Positions 1 to 6,157 of a stretch of 6,389 nucleotides of DNA are shown here, piece by piece. Source of the stretch: an uncultured Bacilli bacterium (lineage in GTDB: Bacteria; Bacillota_I; Bacilli_A; RF39; UBA660). The notes under the pieces were generated by a model that ran no database searches, was not told the origin of the DNA, and worked only from the letters and a program-made list of their open reading frames with translations. Position 1 is the stretch's first letter. Every line of letters begins with the position of its first letter. The translations under genes were made by a program, and so were the position numbers. The DNA lies in the NCBI GenBank assembly GCA_947624695.1, contig CANQLN010000061.1, positions 1 to 6,389 on the forward strand. The letters are read 5' to 3'.

Positions 1-1567
1 TGGAGCTTCTGTTGTTAATGCGTTAAGTAGTAAAATGGATGTTTTAATTTATCGGGATGGTAAAATATCTAATATTCGTTTTAAAGATGGTGGGGTAGTT
101 GAAGAAGATTTAAAAACGATTGGTACTACCAATAAAACAGGAACAGTCGTTACTTTTTTACCTGATTATAATATTTTTAAAAATTGTAATTTTTCTTATA
201 CAACTATTTGTGAAAGAATGCAAGAAAGTGCTTTCTTAATTCCTAATGTAACGATTGAAGTTATTGATGAAGATGGCAATAAAGAAGTTAAATATCATTA
301 TGAAGAAGGACTTACTAACTTTGTTGAATATATTAATGAAGATAAAAATACTTTACATAAGGTATTAAATTTTTCGGGTTCTAAAAATAATATTGAAGTG
401 AATGTGGCGATGCAATATACCGATACTTATAATGAAAATATTATTTCTTTTGTTAATAATGTTAAGACTAGTGATGGAGGAACTCATGAAGTTGGATTTA
501 AAACCGGCATTACGAAAGCCTTCAATGATTATGTTAAAATGAATAATATTTTAAAGGGTAAAGATAATACTTTTGATGGTAGTGATGTAAGAGAAGGTTT
601 AAGTGTTGTTATTAATTTAAGAATACCGGAAAATTTATTACAATTTGAAGGACAAACTAAAGGAAAATTAGGAACGCCAGAAGCAAGAAGTATCACGGAA
701 AGCATTACTTATGAAAATATTAAATTTTTCTTAGAAGAAAATAAAGAGATTGCTTTAAATATTGTGGAGAAAGCCGCTAAAAGTAAAGTAGCTAGAGAAG
801 CCGCAAGAAAAGCAAGAGAAGATGCCCGTAATGGCAAAGGTAAAAATAAAATTGAAAAAATATTATCGGGTAAACTAGCCCAAGCAACGAGTAAAAATTC
901 AAAAATTAATGAATTATTTCTAGTGGAAGGTGATTCCGCTGGTGGTTCAGCTAAAAGTGGCAGGGATCGGAAATTCCAAGCAATTCTACCTTTAAGAGGA
1001 AAAGTTATTAATGCCGAGAAGACTAGTGAAGCCGAAATTTTAAAGAATGAAGAAATTAATACCATTATTCATACGATTGGAGCCGGTATAGGTAGTAATT
1101 TTACCGTGGAAGATTCTAATTATGATAAAGTAATTATTATGACTGATGCCGATGTTGATGGCTCTCATATTCAAATTCTTTTATTAACTTTCTTTTATCG
1201 GTTTATGCGTCCTTTAATTGAGGCTGGTAAACTTTATATTGCGAAACCGCCTTTATATAAAATTGATTATGGCAAAAAACATTTCTATGCTTATAGCGAT
1301 GAAGAGAGATTTAAAATTATGGCCGAGAATAGTGGTAAGGCTGATGTTTCCAGAAATAAAGGTTTAGGAGAAATGAACTCTGATGAATTATGGGATACGA
1401 CCATGAATCCGGATACGAGGACTTTAATTAGAGTCAATATTTATGATGCCTCTCTAGCAGATAAAAGAGTTAATGTTTTAATGGGTGATAAAGTAGAGCC
1501 AAGAAAAGAATGGATTGAAGAAAATATTGTCTTCACGATGGAAGATGATTATCGTGTGGATGCCTGA
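1..1567 (+). CDS. parE: DNA topoisomerase IV subunit B (ParE), 5'-truncated by window edge
   Basis: This is the ATPase/TOPRIM subunit of topoisomerase IV, which with ParC decatenates daughter chromosomes. The reading frame is open from base 2 and starts GASVVNALSSK, so about 120 N-terminal residues carrying most of the GHKL ATP-binding motifs lie outside the window; the first ATG inside (position 35) is internal, not the start. Numbering from the Gly at base 2, the 521-residue fragment has the transducer domain with GGTHE at 159-163 and the ATP-sensing QTK at 218-220. The TOPRIM domain follows, with EGDSAGG (catalytic Glu309) and Mg-binding DADVDG (Asp382, 384, 386). The quinolone-determining segments GRDR (320-323) and PLRGK (330-334) look wild type. 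It is ParE rather than GyrB because of PLRGKVINAEK, the NEEINTIIHTIG segment, the ending MGDKVEPRKEWIEENI, and parC immediately downstream. One oddity is Asn452, where the family has Tyr in RYKGLGEM. It ends with TGA, 8 bases before parC. Confidence 0.96.
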   Translation, partial: GASVVNALSSKMDVLIYRDGKISNIRFKDGGVVEEDLKTIGTTNKTGTVVTFLPDYNIFKNCNFSYTTICERMQESAFLIPNVTIEVIDEDGNKEVKYHYEEGLTNFVEYINEDKNTLHKVLNFSGSKNNIEVNVAMQYTDTYNENIISFVNNVKTSDGGTHEVGFKTGITKAFNDYVKMNNILKGKDNTFDGSDVREGLSVVINLRIPENLLQFEGQTKGKLGTPEARSITESITYENIKFFLEENKEIALNIVEKAAKSKVAREAARKAREDARNGKGKNKIEKILSGKLAQATSKNSKINELFLVEGDSAGGSAKSGRDRKFQAILPLRGKVINAEKTSEAEILKNEEINTIIHTIGAGIGSNFTVEDSNYDKVIIMTDADVDGSHIQILLLTFFYRFMRPLIEAGKLYIAKPPLYKIDYGKKHFYAYSDEERFKIMAENSGKADVSRNKGLGEMNSDELWDTTMNPDTRTLIRVNIYDASLADKRVNVLMGDKVEPRKEWIEENIVFTMEDDYRVDA

Positions 1568-1572
1568 GGTGA
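1566..1572 (+). promoter_or_regulatory. Ribosome binding site of parC, overlapping the parE stop
   Basis: GAGGTGA lies 3 bases before the parC ATG at 1576, and its first two bases belong to the parE TGA stop. Ribosomes finishing parE therefore stop on the parC binding site, which suggests translational coupling of the two subunits. The short spacing is compatible with the GGTGA part of the extended anti-Shine-Dalgarno pairing. Confidence 0.75.
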
Positions 1573-1575
1573 ATT

Positions 1576-4053
1576 ATGCAAGAAATAATTAAAAAAATTG
1601 AAGACTATGCTTTAGAAGAAATAATGGGAGAATCTTTTGCCGCTTATGCGAAAGAGATTATTCAAGATCGGGCCATTCCGGATGTCAGAGATGGTCTTAA
1701 ACCTGTGCAAAGAAGAATTTTATATGGCATGTTTGAAGCCGGTAATACTTATGATAAAAAATATAAAAAAAGTGCGGCCACCGTTGGGGACGTTTTAGGT
1801 AAATACCATCCTCATGGTGATTCTTCTGTTTATGATGCTATGGTCAGAATGAGTCAATGGTGGAAGCAAAGTGCCATTTTAGTGGACATGAAAGGTAATA
1901 ATGGTTCCATGGATGGCGATTCAGCGGCGGCTTATCGTTATACTGAAGCAAGACTGGCCAAAATTAGTAATGAACTTTTAGGAGACTTAGATAAAGATAC
2001 CGTTGAATGGGCTCCCAACTTTGATGATCGTCTTTTAGAGCCTACTGTTTTACCGGCTAAATTTCCGAACCTCTTAGTTAATGGTACAATGGGTATAAGT
2101 GCTGGGTATGCTACGAATATACCACCTCATAACTTAGGTGAAATAATTGATGCCACGATAAAAAGAATTGATTCTCCAAATTGTTATTTAGATTCGATTT
2201 TAGAATTAGTTAAAGGCCCCGATTTTCCCACTGGTGGTATTGTCGAAGGCAAAGATGGTATTAGGGAGGCTTTTAAAACTGGAAAAGGCAAAATAATTGT
2301 TAAGTCTAAATATCAAATTGTTAAGGAAAAAGGGAAAGAAAAAATTGTCATTACCGAAATTCCTTTTGATGTTAATAAAGCCCAATTAGTAGCCAAAATT
2401 GATTCTTTACGTATTGATAAAAAGCTAGAGGGAATGCAAGAAGTTCGGGATGAATCTGACCGAGAGGGCTTACGAATTGTTATTGATTTAAAAAATGGGG
2501 CTAATAGCGATTTAATTGTGAACTATTTACTTAAGAATACTGATTTACAAATATCTTATAGTTATAATATGGTAGCGATTGTTAATCGAGTTCCAAAAAC
2601 TTTAGGTATTTTAAGTATTTTAGATGCTTATATTGCTCATCAAAAAGAAATCATTACAAGAAGAACGACTTTTGATTTAAAAACCAAAGAAAAAAGATTA
2701 GAAATTGTTAATGGTTTAATTAAATGTATTTCTATTTTAGATGAAGTTATTAAAACTATTAGAGCTAGTAAAAACAGAAGTGATGCGGAGAATAACTTAG
2801 TTGAAAAGTTTGCTTTTACTCCTGAACAAGCCAAAGCCATTGTCACTTTACAATTATATCGTTTAACTAATACCGATGTTGTCGCTTTAGAAGAAGAAAT
2901 GGCTTCTTTAAAGAAAATGATTGAAGGCTTAAAAGCCATTTTAAGTGATGAAGAAGTTTTAAAATATGTGATGAAAAAAGAATTAAAACTAATTAAAAAA
3001 GAATACGCTATTCCAAGAAGAACGGAAATTGTTGATGAAATAACCGAAATTAAATTAGATATGACAACAATGATCCCTAAAGAAAATGTTTTAGTAGTGG
3101 TTACTAATGAAGGATATATAAAAAGAGTATCTGCCAAATCTTTTGCCTCATCTGATAGTGAAACTACTTTAAAACCAGGTGATTTTATCACGAATATTTA
3201 TGAAACAACCACTTTAGATAATATTATTTTGTTTACTAACTTAGGAAATTATTTGTTTATTCCAGTTTATAAAGTCTTTGAGGCTAAGTGGAAAGAACTA
3301 GGAAAACATGTGAACAATTTAGTACCAATGAAAGAAAATGAAAAAATTGTGGCTTCCTTTATTTTAGAAAAAGGCAAGTATTTAACGATGTTTACGAAAT
3401 TAGGAATGGCGAAACAAATACTCATGGATGATTTAATTGTTTCCCGTTATAGTAAGACGATGACGGCGATTAAATTAAAAGAAAATGATGAACTCGTAAG
3501 TGTTAGTGCAACTAAAGAAGAAGTTGTCGTGGTAACCGAAAATGGTTATTATCTAAGATTTAAAACCGCTGAGTTACCAGTTTTAGGACCAAAAGCAAGT
3601 GGTGTTAAAGGTATAAAACTTACGGATGATGTAATTGTCAGCGCTAATACTTTTGATAATAATAGTGAATATTTAAATATTTTTACCAAAAATAATACGG
3701 CTAAAAGAATAAAATTAGAAGAATTAAAAAGTTTATCGCGGGCTAAAAAAGGAAATATGCTTCTTAAGAGGACGAAAACGGTTACTTATAAAGTAATGAA
3801 TGCTTATGTTACTAGTAGTCGAGATATAGTTATTATCAAGAAAGATAATGAAATTAAAGAAGTTAAAAATAGTGAAATACCAATAATGGATATTTCTAGT
3901 AATGGAGGAAATATTACTAAAGGTTATGTTGATACTTATAATTTAAAATATACGATTCAAAAAATAGCTCAAAAAGAAGAGAAGAAAGAAGAAGTAAAAA
4001 AAGAAGAAAAACAAGTTTCTTTTGATGATTTTGCCAAAGATTTTAAAATATAA
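1576..4053 (+). CDS. parC: DNA topoisomerase IV subunit A (ParC)
   Basis: This is the DNA breakage-reunion subunit of topoisomerase IV; two ParC and two ParE make the enzyme. At 825 residues it is close to the usual Gram-positive length of about 800. The N-terminal winged-helix region has the family signatures DRAIPDVRDGLKPVQRRILYGM (31-52) and YHPHGDSSVYDAMV (77-90). The catalytic pair is Arg121-Tyr122 in RYTEARL, followed by IPPHN at 182-186. The resistance hot spots align as Ser83 and Asp87, i.e. unmutated. The C-terminal domain (about 500-790) shows six beta-pinwheel repeats of about 50 residues, with turns near 510, 553, 606, 653, 703 and 753 (for example TNEGYIKRV, FTKLGMAKQI, VTENGYYLRF). 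There is no canonical GyrA box (QRRGGKG), which favours ParC over GyrA, as do KGNNGSMDGD and the preceding parE. The protein ends in a charged Lys/Glu-rich tail (about 798-812) followed by an acidic/aromatic end. The start is supported by its SD and by homology beginning near residue 5. Confidence 0.97.
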   Translation: MQEIIKKIEDYALEEIMGESFAAYAKEIIQDRAIPDVRDGLKPVQRRILYGMFEAGNTYDKKYKKSAATVGDVLGKYHPHGDSSVYDAMVRMSQWWKQSAILVDMKGNNGSMDGDSAAAYRYTEARLAKISNELLGDLDKDTVEWAPNFDDRLLEPTVLPAKFPNLLVNGTMGISAGYATNIPPHNLGEIIDATIKRIDSPNCYLDSILELVKGPDFPTGGIVEGKDGIREAFKTGKGKIIVKSKYQIVKEKGKEKIVITEIPFDVNKAQLVAKIDSLRIDKKLEGMQEVRDESDREGLRIVIDLKNGANSDLIVNYLLKNTDLQISYSYNMVAIVNRVPKTLGILSILDAYIAHQKEIITRRTTFDLKTKEKRLEIVNGLIKCISILDEVIKTIRASKNRSDAENNLVEKFAFTPEQAKAIVTLQLYRLTNTDVVALEEEMASLKKMIEGLKAILSDEEVLKYVMKKELKLIKKEYAIPRRTEIVDEITEIKLDMTTMIPKENVLVVVTNEGYIKRVSAKSFASSDSETTLKPGDFITNIYETTTLDNIILFTNLGNYLFIPVYKVFEAKWKELGKHVNNLVPMKENEKIVASFILEKGKYLTMFTKLGMAKQILMDDLIVSRYSKTMTAIKLKENDELVSVSATKEEVVVVTENGYYLRFKTAELPVLGPKASGVKGIKLTDDVIVSANTFDNNSEYLNIFTKNNTAKRIKLEELKSLSRAKKGNMLLKRTKTVTYKVMNAYVTSSRDIVIIKKDNEIKEVKNSEIPIMDISSNGGNITKGYVDTYNLKYTIQKIAQKEEKKEEVKKEEKQVSFDDFAKDFKI

Positions 4054-4078
4054 TTAAAAATTATTCATAATATTTACT

Positions 4079-4085
4079 AAGGTGA
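4079..4085 (+). promoter_or_regulatory. Ribosome binding site that fixes the ylbD start at 4091
   Basis: AAGGTGA lies 5 bases before ATG 4091. An in-frame GTG at 4082 is part of this very site, so it cannot be the start; translation should begin at the ATG three codons later. Confidence 0.8.
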
Positions 4086-4090
4086 AGTTT

Positions 4091-4444
4091 ATGAGTAAGA
4101 AAGAGGAGTTTAAAGAGTTTATTCGTAATAAACCCGAATTAGTGGAATTTATAAAAAATAAAGAAATGACTTTACAGTCTTTCTATGAAATTTATGATGT
4201 TTATGGAGAAGATGAAAAAGCCTGGGAGCCTTATGAAAGAAAGGCTACTCCATCTTTAAATACACCCAAGATTACTGATATTATGAAAAATATTAATTTA
4301 GATGAAATTCAAAAACATATTAATACGGCTCAAAAGGCTCTCGGAGTAGTTTCAGATTTAACTACTAAAGGAACCCAAAATATTTCATCTACTGTTAAAG
4401 GCCCTTTAAGTCCAAGACCTCTTAATAAATTTTTCGAGGATTAA
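4091..4444 (+). CDS. ylbD: YlbD-like protein (YlbD_coat family)
   Basis: A 117-residue soluble, highly charged protein without signal peptide or membrane segment. I place it in the Bacillus YlbD family (annotated as putative spore coat protein). The N-terminus has the pattern FKEFIRNKPELVEFIKNKE (7-25), an aromatic stretch FYEIYDVYGEDEKAWEPYE (31-49) matching the family's WYLLGE-D--W--Y motif, and a later helix IMKNINLDEIQKHINTAQKALG (64-85) matching the family's K-MD--Q-Q-HIN---QA-G block. The tail (90-117) is Ser/Thr/Pro-rich and unlike a folded domain. Start ATG 4091 is chosen over GTG 4082 because of the SD. It lies 37 bases after parC with no clear terminator between them, and one base separates its stop from ylbE, so it is probably the third or fourth gene of the parE-parC operon. 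The molecular role is unknown; a spore-coat function should not be assumed, since nothing here shows that the organism sporulates. Confidence 0.82.
   Translation: MSKKEEFKEFIRNKPELVEFIKNKEMTLQSFYEIYDVYGEDEKAWEPYERKATPSLNTPKITDIMKNINLDEIQKHINTAQKALGVVSDLTTKGTQNISSTVKGPLSPRPLNKFFED
4436..4440 (+). promoter_or_regulatory. Ribosome binding site of ylbE inside the end of ylbD
   Basis: GAGGA lies 5 bases before ATG 4446 and within the last codons of ylbD, again consistent with translational coupling. Confidence 0.7.
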
Positions 4445-4445
4445 C

Positions 4446-4667
4446 ATGGAATATTTTTTACAACAAAAATTAAAAGAAGATAAAAAATTTAAAAAATATT
4501 TTGATGAGAACAGTAATCAAGTTAAGTATTTCAATCGAAATCCCGAATATTATAAAACTTTTATGAAAGACATGAAAGAATTGTATAAAGAAAGAACAAC
4601 CGATAAATTAAGTGATGCTTTAAATACGATTGAGATTGTTAGTTCCATAATTGATACTTTAAAATAG
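4446..4667 (+). CDS. ylbE: YlbE-like small protein
   Basis: A 73-residue, strongly charged, probably all-helical cytoplasmic protein. It fits the YlbE-like family: the central KYFDENSNQVKYFNRNPE (18-35) corresponds to the family's FI-E-P-WYR-LSRNP block, followed by a helix ending LYKERTTDKLSDALNTIEI (46-64), matching the family's FYGKT-P-R-EK----- pattern. The usual tryptophan of WYR is replaced here by the QVKYF segment. Its position directly after a YlbD-like gene, with a 1-base gap, strengthens the call because ylbD and ylbE are adjacent in Bacillus. The function is unknown in the family. Its TAG stop lies inside the left arm of the downstream terminator. Assignment rests on remembered family patterns, not on a search. 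Confidence 0.72.
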   Translation: MEYFLQQKLKEDKKFKKYFDENSNQVKYFNRNPEYYKTFMKDMKELYKERTTDKLSDALNTIEIVSSIIDTLK

Positions 4668-4693
4668 ACCTACAAATATGTAGGCCTATTTTT
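4661..4693. terminator. Bidirectional intrinsic terminator between convergent genes
   Basis: A 14-bp stem (4661-4674 with 4679-4692) and a 4-base loop (AATA/TATT) are flanked by A and T runs on both sides, so it can terminate transcription in both directions. Read rightwards it has one A-C mismatch; read leftwards the same position is a G-U pair, so the stem is uninterrupted for the minus-strand transcript. It contains the stop codons of both flanking genes (4665-4667 and 4686-4688). Confidence 0.88.
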
Positions 4694-5228
4694 GAATTAG
4701 ATAATTATTTAAACCATATTTTTCTTCTTTAGGATCAAAGAAGATATCCATTTTGGGAGGTTTATAAGTAAGAAAGATCATGATGACATATATACTAATA
4801 ATTAGAATAATTCCTAAAATATTTTGAAATTCAAAATTTTTAAATTTTAAAATAAAGTAGCCAATTAAATTAACAATAAAGATAGTAATAATTAAAATGG
4901 CAAAATTTAAAATCATGTTTTCGCCAAAATTATAGAATACTGGTAAATATAAGGCTAAATAAATAGGAATAGCTAAAAAAGCTTTTAAAAATAAAGTTAA
5001 AGTAAAATTATGATGTTCTAGATTAAATTTTTTATAAACGAAATATTCAATTAAACCATAAATTAAAATTGTTGTATAAAGCATTTTCATATGTTCCCAA
5101 ATACTTTCATTGACCGGAAAAAAGATAGCAAAAAGAGGGTTAGGAAATAAGTCGTAAGCAAAATGGGTAGCAAAGCATAATAAAAAAATAGCTATACTAT
5201 TTATAAAAACCATTTTCTTTAAATTCAT
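4686..5228 (-). CDS. DUF6512-type multi-pass membrane protein
   Basis: A 180-residue hydrophobic protein with about five membrane segments, near residues 5-25, 49-65, 77-98, 105-127 and 136-154. Between the first two is a conserved-looking motif, PVNESIWEHMK (38-48), and after the last is FFDPKEEKYG (163-172). Both match what I recall of DUF6512, a Firmicutes family of unknown function (F-PVNESIWEH-K and F-DP----YG). No enzymatic motif beyond the Glu/His pair of WEH is visible, so I assign no activity. The start is ATG at 5228, supported by AAGGTGA with 4 bases of spacing. It is transcribed alone, convergent to ylbE and divergent from ttcA, and its TAG stop lies in the shared terminator. Base composition is as AT-rich as its neighbours, with no sign of recent transfer. 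Membrane localisation is well supported; the family name moderately so. Confidence 0.8.
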   Translation of the reverse strand: MNLKKMVFINSIAIFLLCFATHFAYDLFPNPLFAIFFPVNESIWEHMKMLYTTILIYGLIEYFVYKKFNLEHHNFTLTLFLKAFLAIPIYLALYLPVFYNFGENMILNFAILIITIFIVNLIGYFILKFKNFEFQNILGIILIISIYVIMIFLTYKPPKMDIFFDPKEEKYGLNNYLIQK

Positions 5229-5232
5229 GATA

Positions 5233-5239
5233 TCACCTT
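5233..5239 (-). promoter_or_regulatory. Ribosome binding site of the membrane protein gene
   Basis: On the minus strand AAGGTGA precedes ATG 5228 by 4 bases, the same sequence used before ylbD. It fixes the start. Confidence 0.75.
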
Positions 5240-5266
5240 ATTAATAATATAGATAAAATAAATAAA

Positions 5267-5272
5267 ATTATA
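5267..5272 (-). promoter_or_regulatory. Probable -10 box for the membrane protein gene
   Basis: A perfect TATAAT on the minus strand lies 38 bases upstream of the ATG at 5228, giving a leader of about 30 bases. No convincing -35 is visible at 16-18 bp, so the call rests on the -10 and on position in a divergent gap. In such AT-rich DNA a chance match is possible. Confidence 0.45.
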
Positions 5273-5297
5273 CTTTAAGATATTTTTGTGATATAAT
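5268..5297 (+). promoter_or_regulatory. Probable promoter of ttcA with extended -10
   Basis: TATAAT at 5292-5297 is preceded directly by TGA, giving the extended -10 form TGnTATAAT. A weak -35 candidate, TTATAC (5268-5273), lies 18 bp upstream. Transcription would start near 5304, leaving a leader of about 20 bases. The -35 candidate overlaps the -10 box of the divergent gene. Confidence 0.65.
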
Positions 5298-5308
5298 TTC
5301 CTTGTTTT

Positions 5309-5320
5309 AGGAAGTGATCC
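5309..5320 (+). promoter_or_regulatory. Extended Shine-Dalgarno site of ttcA
   Basis: AGGAAGTGATCC matches 11 of 12 bases of AGGAGGTGATCC, the complement of the usual bacterial 16S rRNA 3' end. It ends 3 bases before ATG 5324, which fixes the start. Confidence 0.75.
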
Positions 5321-5323
5321 CTT

Positions 5324-6157
5324 ATGGAAAGATATAAAGAAATTGAAAGAAGTATTATCAAAAAGTTTCGCAAAGATATTTGGCATAATTTTACTAAAGC
5401 CATTAATGATTATGATTTAATTAAAGAAAATGATAAAATTATGGTTTGTATCAGTGGCGGTAAAGATTCTTTTTTGCTAGCTAAATGTATTCAAGAATTA
5501 CAAAGACATGGCAAAATTAAATTTGAAGCCCATTATGTTTCCATGAATCCTGGTTATAATGAAATTAATAAAAATAAAATTATCGAAAATGCTAAACTTT
5601 TAGATATTCCTTTAGAAATGTTTGAAAGTGATATTTTTGAGGTAGCTCGTAAACTTAATTATGATAATCCATGTTATTTGTGTGCCAGAATGAGAAGAGG
5701 CCACTTATATAGTAAAGCTCAAGAATTAGGCTGTAATAAAATTGCTTTAGCTCACCACTTTAATGATGTTATTGAAACTAATCTTCTAAGCATGTTATAT
5801 GGAGGCGAGATAAAGACCATGATGCCAAAACTCCATAGTGAAAATTTTCATGGATTAGAATTAATTAGACCAATGTATTTAATTAAGGAAGACGATATTA
5901 TTGCTTGGAAAAATTTTAATAATTTAGAATTTATTAATTGTGCTTGTAAACTATTAAATGAGTGTTCTACAGAAGGCAGTGAGGGAAAACGATCTGAAAT
6001 AAAAAAATTAATCAACGAATTAAATAAAATAAACCCTTTTATTGAAATGAATATATTTCGCAGTATGGAAAATATTAATTTAACCCAAATTATTGGCTAT
6101 AAAAAAGATGATTATAAATATAACTTTTTAGATGATTATGAGGAGAAGAAAAAATAA
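5324..6157 (+). CDS. TtcA-like PP-loop ATPase, probable tRNA sulfurtransferase
   Basis: A 277-residue cytoplasmic protein of the TtcA/TilS branch of the PP-loop superfamily. These enzymes adenylate a base in tRNA; TtcA then inserts sulfur at cytidine 32 using a [4Fe-4S] cluster. The PP-loop SGGKDS is at 44-49. The TtcA signature CYLCARMRRGHLYSKAQELG (117-136) gives the Cys117-x-x-Cys120 pair, followed by IALAHHFNDVIET (140-152) and the YGGEIKTMMPKL segment (159-170), which parallels TtcA's GG-LKAM-PKL. In E. coli TtcA the third cluster ligand is a cysteine in a C-terminal CxxC; here that region reads NCACKLLNEC (Cys206, 208, 214), a different spacing. The protein is shorter than E. coli TtcA (about 310). 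The exact tRNA target is uncertain because s2C32 is not well established in Firmicutes, so I give no gene symbol. It is divergent from the membrane protein gene and overlaps the next gene by one base (TAATG). Confidence 0.85.
   Translation: MERYKEIERSIIKKFRKDIWHNFTKAINDYDLIKENDKIMVCISGGKDSFLLAKCIQELQRHGKIKFEAHYVSMNPGYNEINKNKIIENAKLLDIPLEMFESDIFEVARKLNYDNPCYLCARMRRGHLYSKAQELGCNKIALAHHFNDVIETNLLSMLYGGEIKTMMPKLHSENFHGLELIRPMYLIKEDDIIAWKNFNNLEFINCACKLLNECSTEGSEGKRSEIKKLINELNKINPFIEMNIFRSMENINLTQIIGYKKDDYKYNFLDDYEEKKK
6140..6145 (+). promoter_or_regulatory. Ribosome binding site of the last, partial gene
   Basis: GAGGAG within the end of the TtcA-like gene lies 11 bases before ATG 6157. The spacing is rather long but acceptable, and the TAATG overlap may aid re-initiation. 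Confidence 0.55.

Noticed and set aside
709..1065. 118-codon open frame on the minus strand inside parE
   Set aside because: Antisense shadow of the well-conserved TOPRIM-coding region; low-complexity Leu/Ala/Ser protein with no SD.
1565..1567. TGA at the end of parE read as tryptophan (mycoplasma code)
   Set aside because: ParE homology ends here, parC starts 8 bases later, the tryptophans I checked are TGG, and no in-frame TGA occurs inside any gene.
2640..3191. 183-codon open frame on the minus strand inside parC
   Set aside because: Antisense to conserved parC coding sequence; Ser/Leu/Ile-rich composition expected from reversed AT-rich codons, and no supporting context.
4082..4084. GTG as an upstream start for ylbD (three extra codons)
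   Set aside because: The GTG is part of the AAGGTGA binding site for ATG 4091, and nothing SD-like precedes it.
4040..4085. Possible internal promoter before ylbD (TATAAT near the end of parC, CATAAT in the gap)
   Set aside because: No -35 box at proper spacing for either; such hexamers are common by chance in DNA this AT-rich.
4091..4667. The two small genes as a toxin-antitoxin pair
   Set aside because: Size and spacing would fit, but the sequence patterns match YlbD and YlbE, which are also neighbours in Bacillus, and they share an operon with essential parEC.
5298..5313. Small hairpin TTCCT/AGGAA that would hide the SD of the TtcA-like gene
   Set aside because: Its left arm lies between the -10 box and the predicted transcription start near 5304, so it would not be in the mRNA; the 5-bp stem is also weak.
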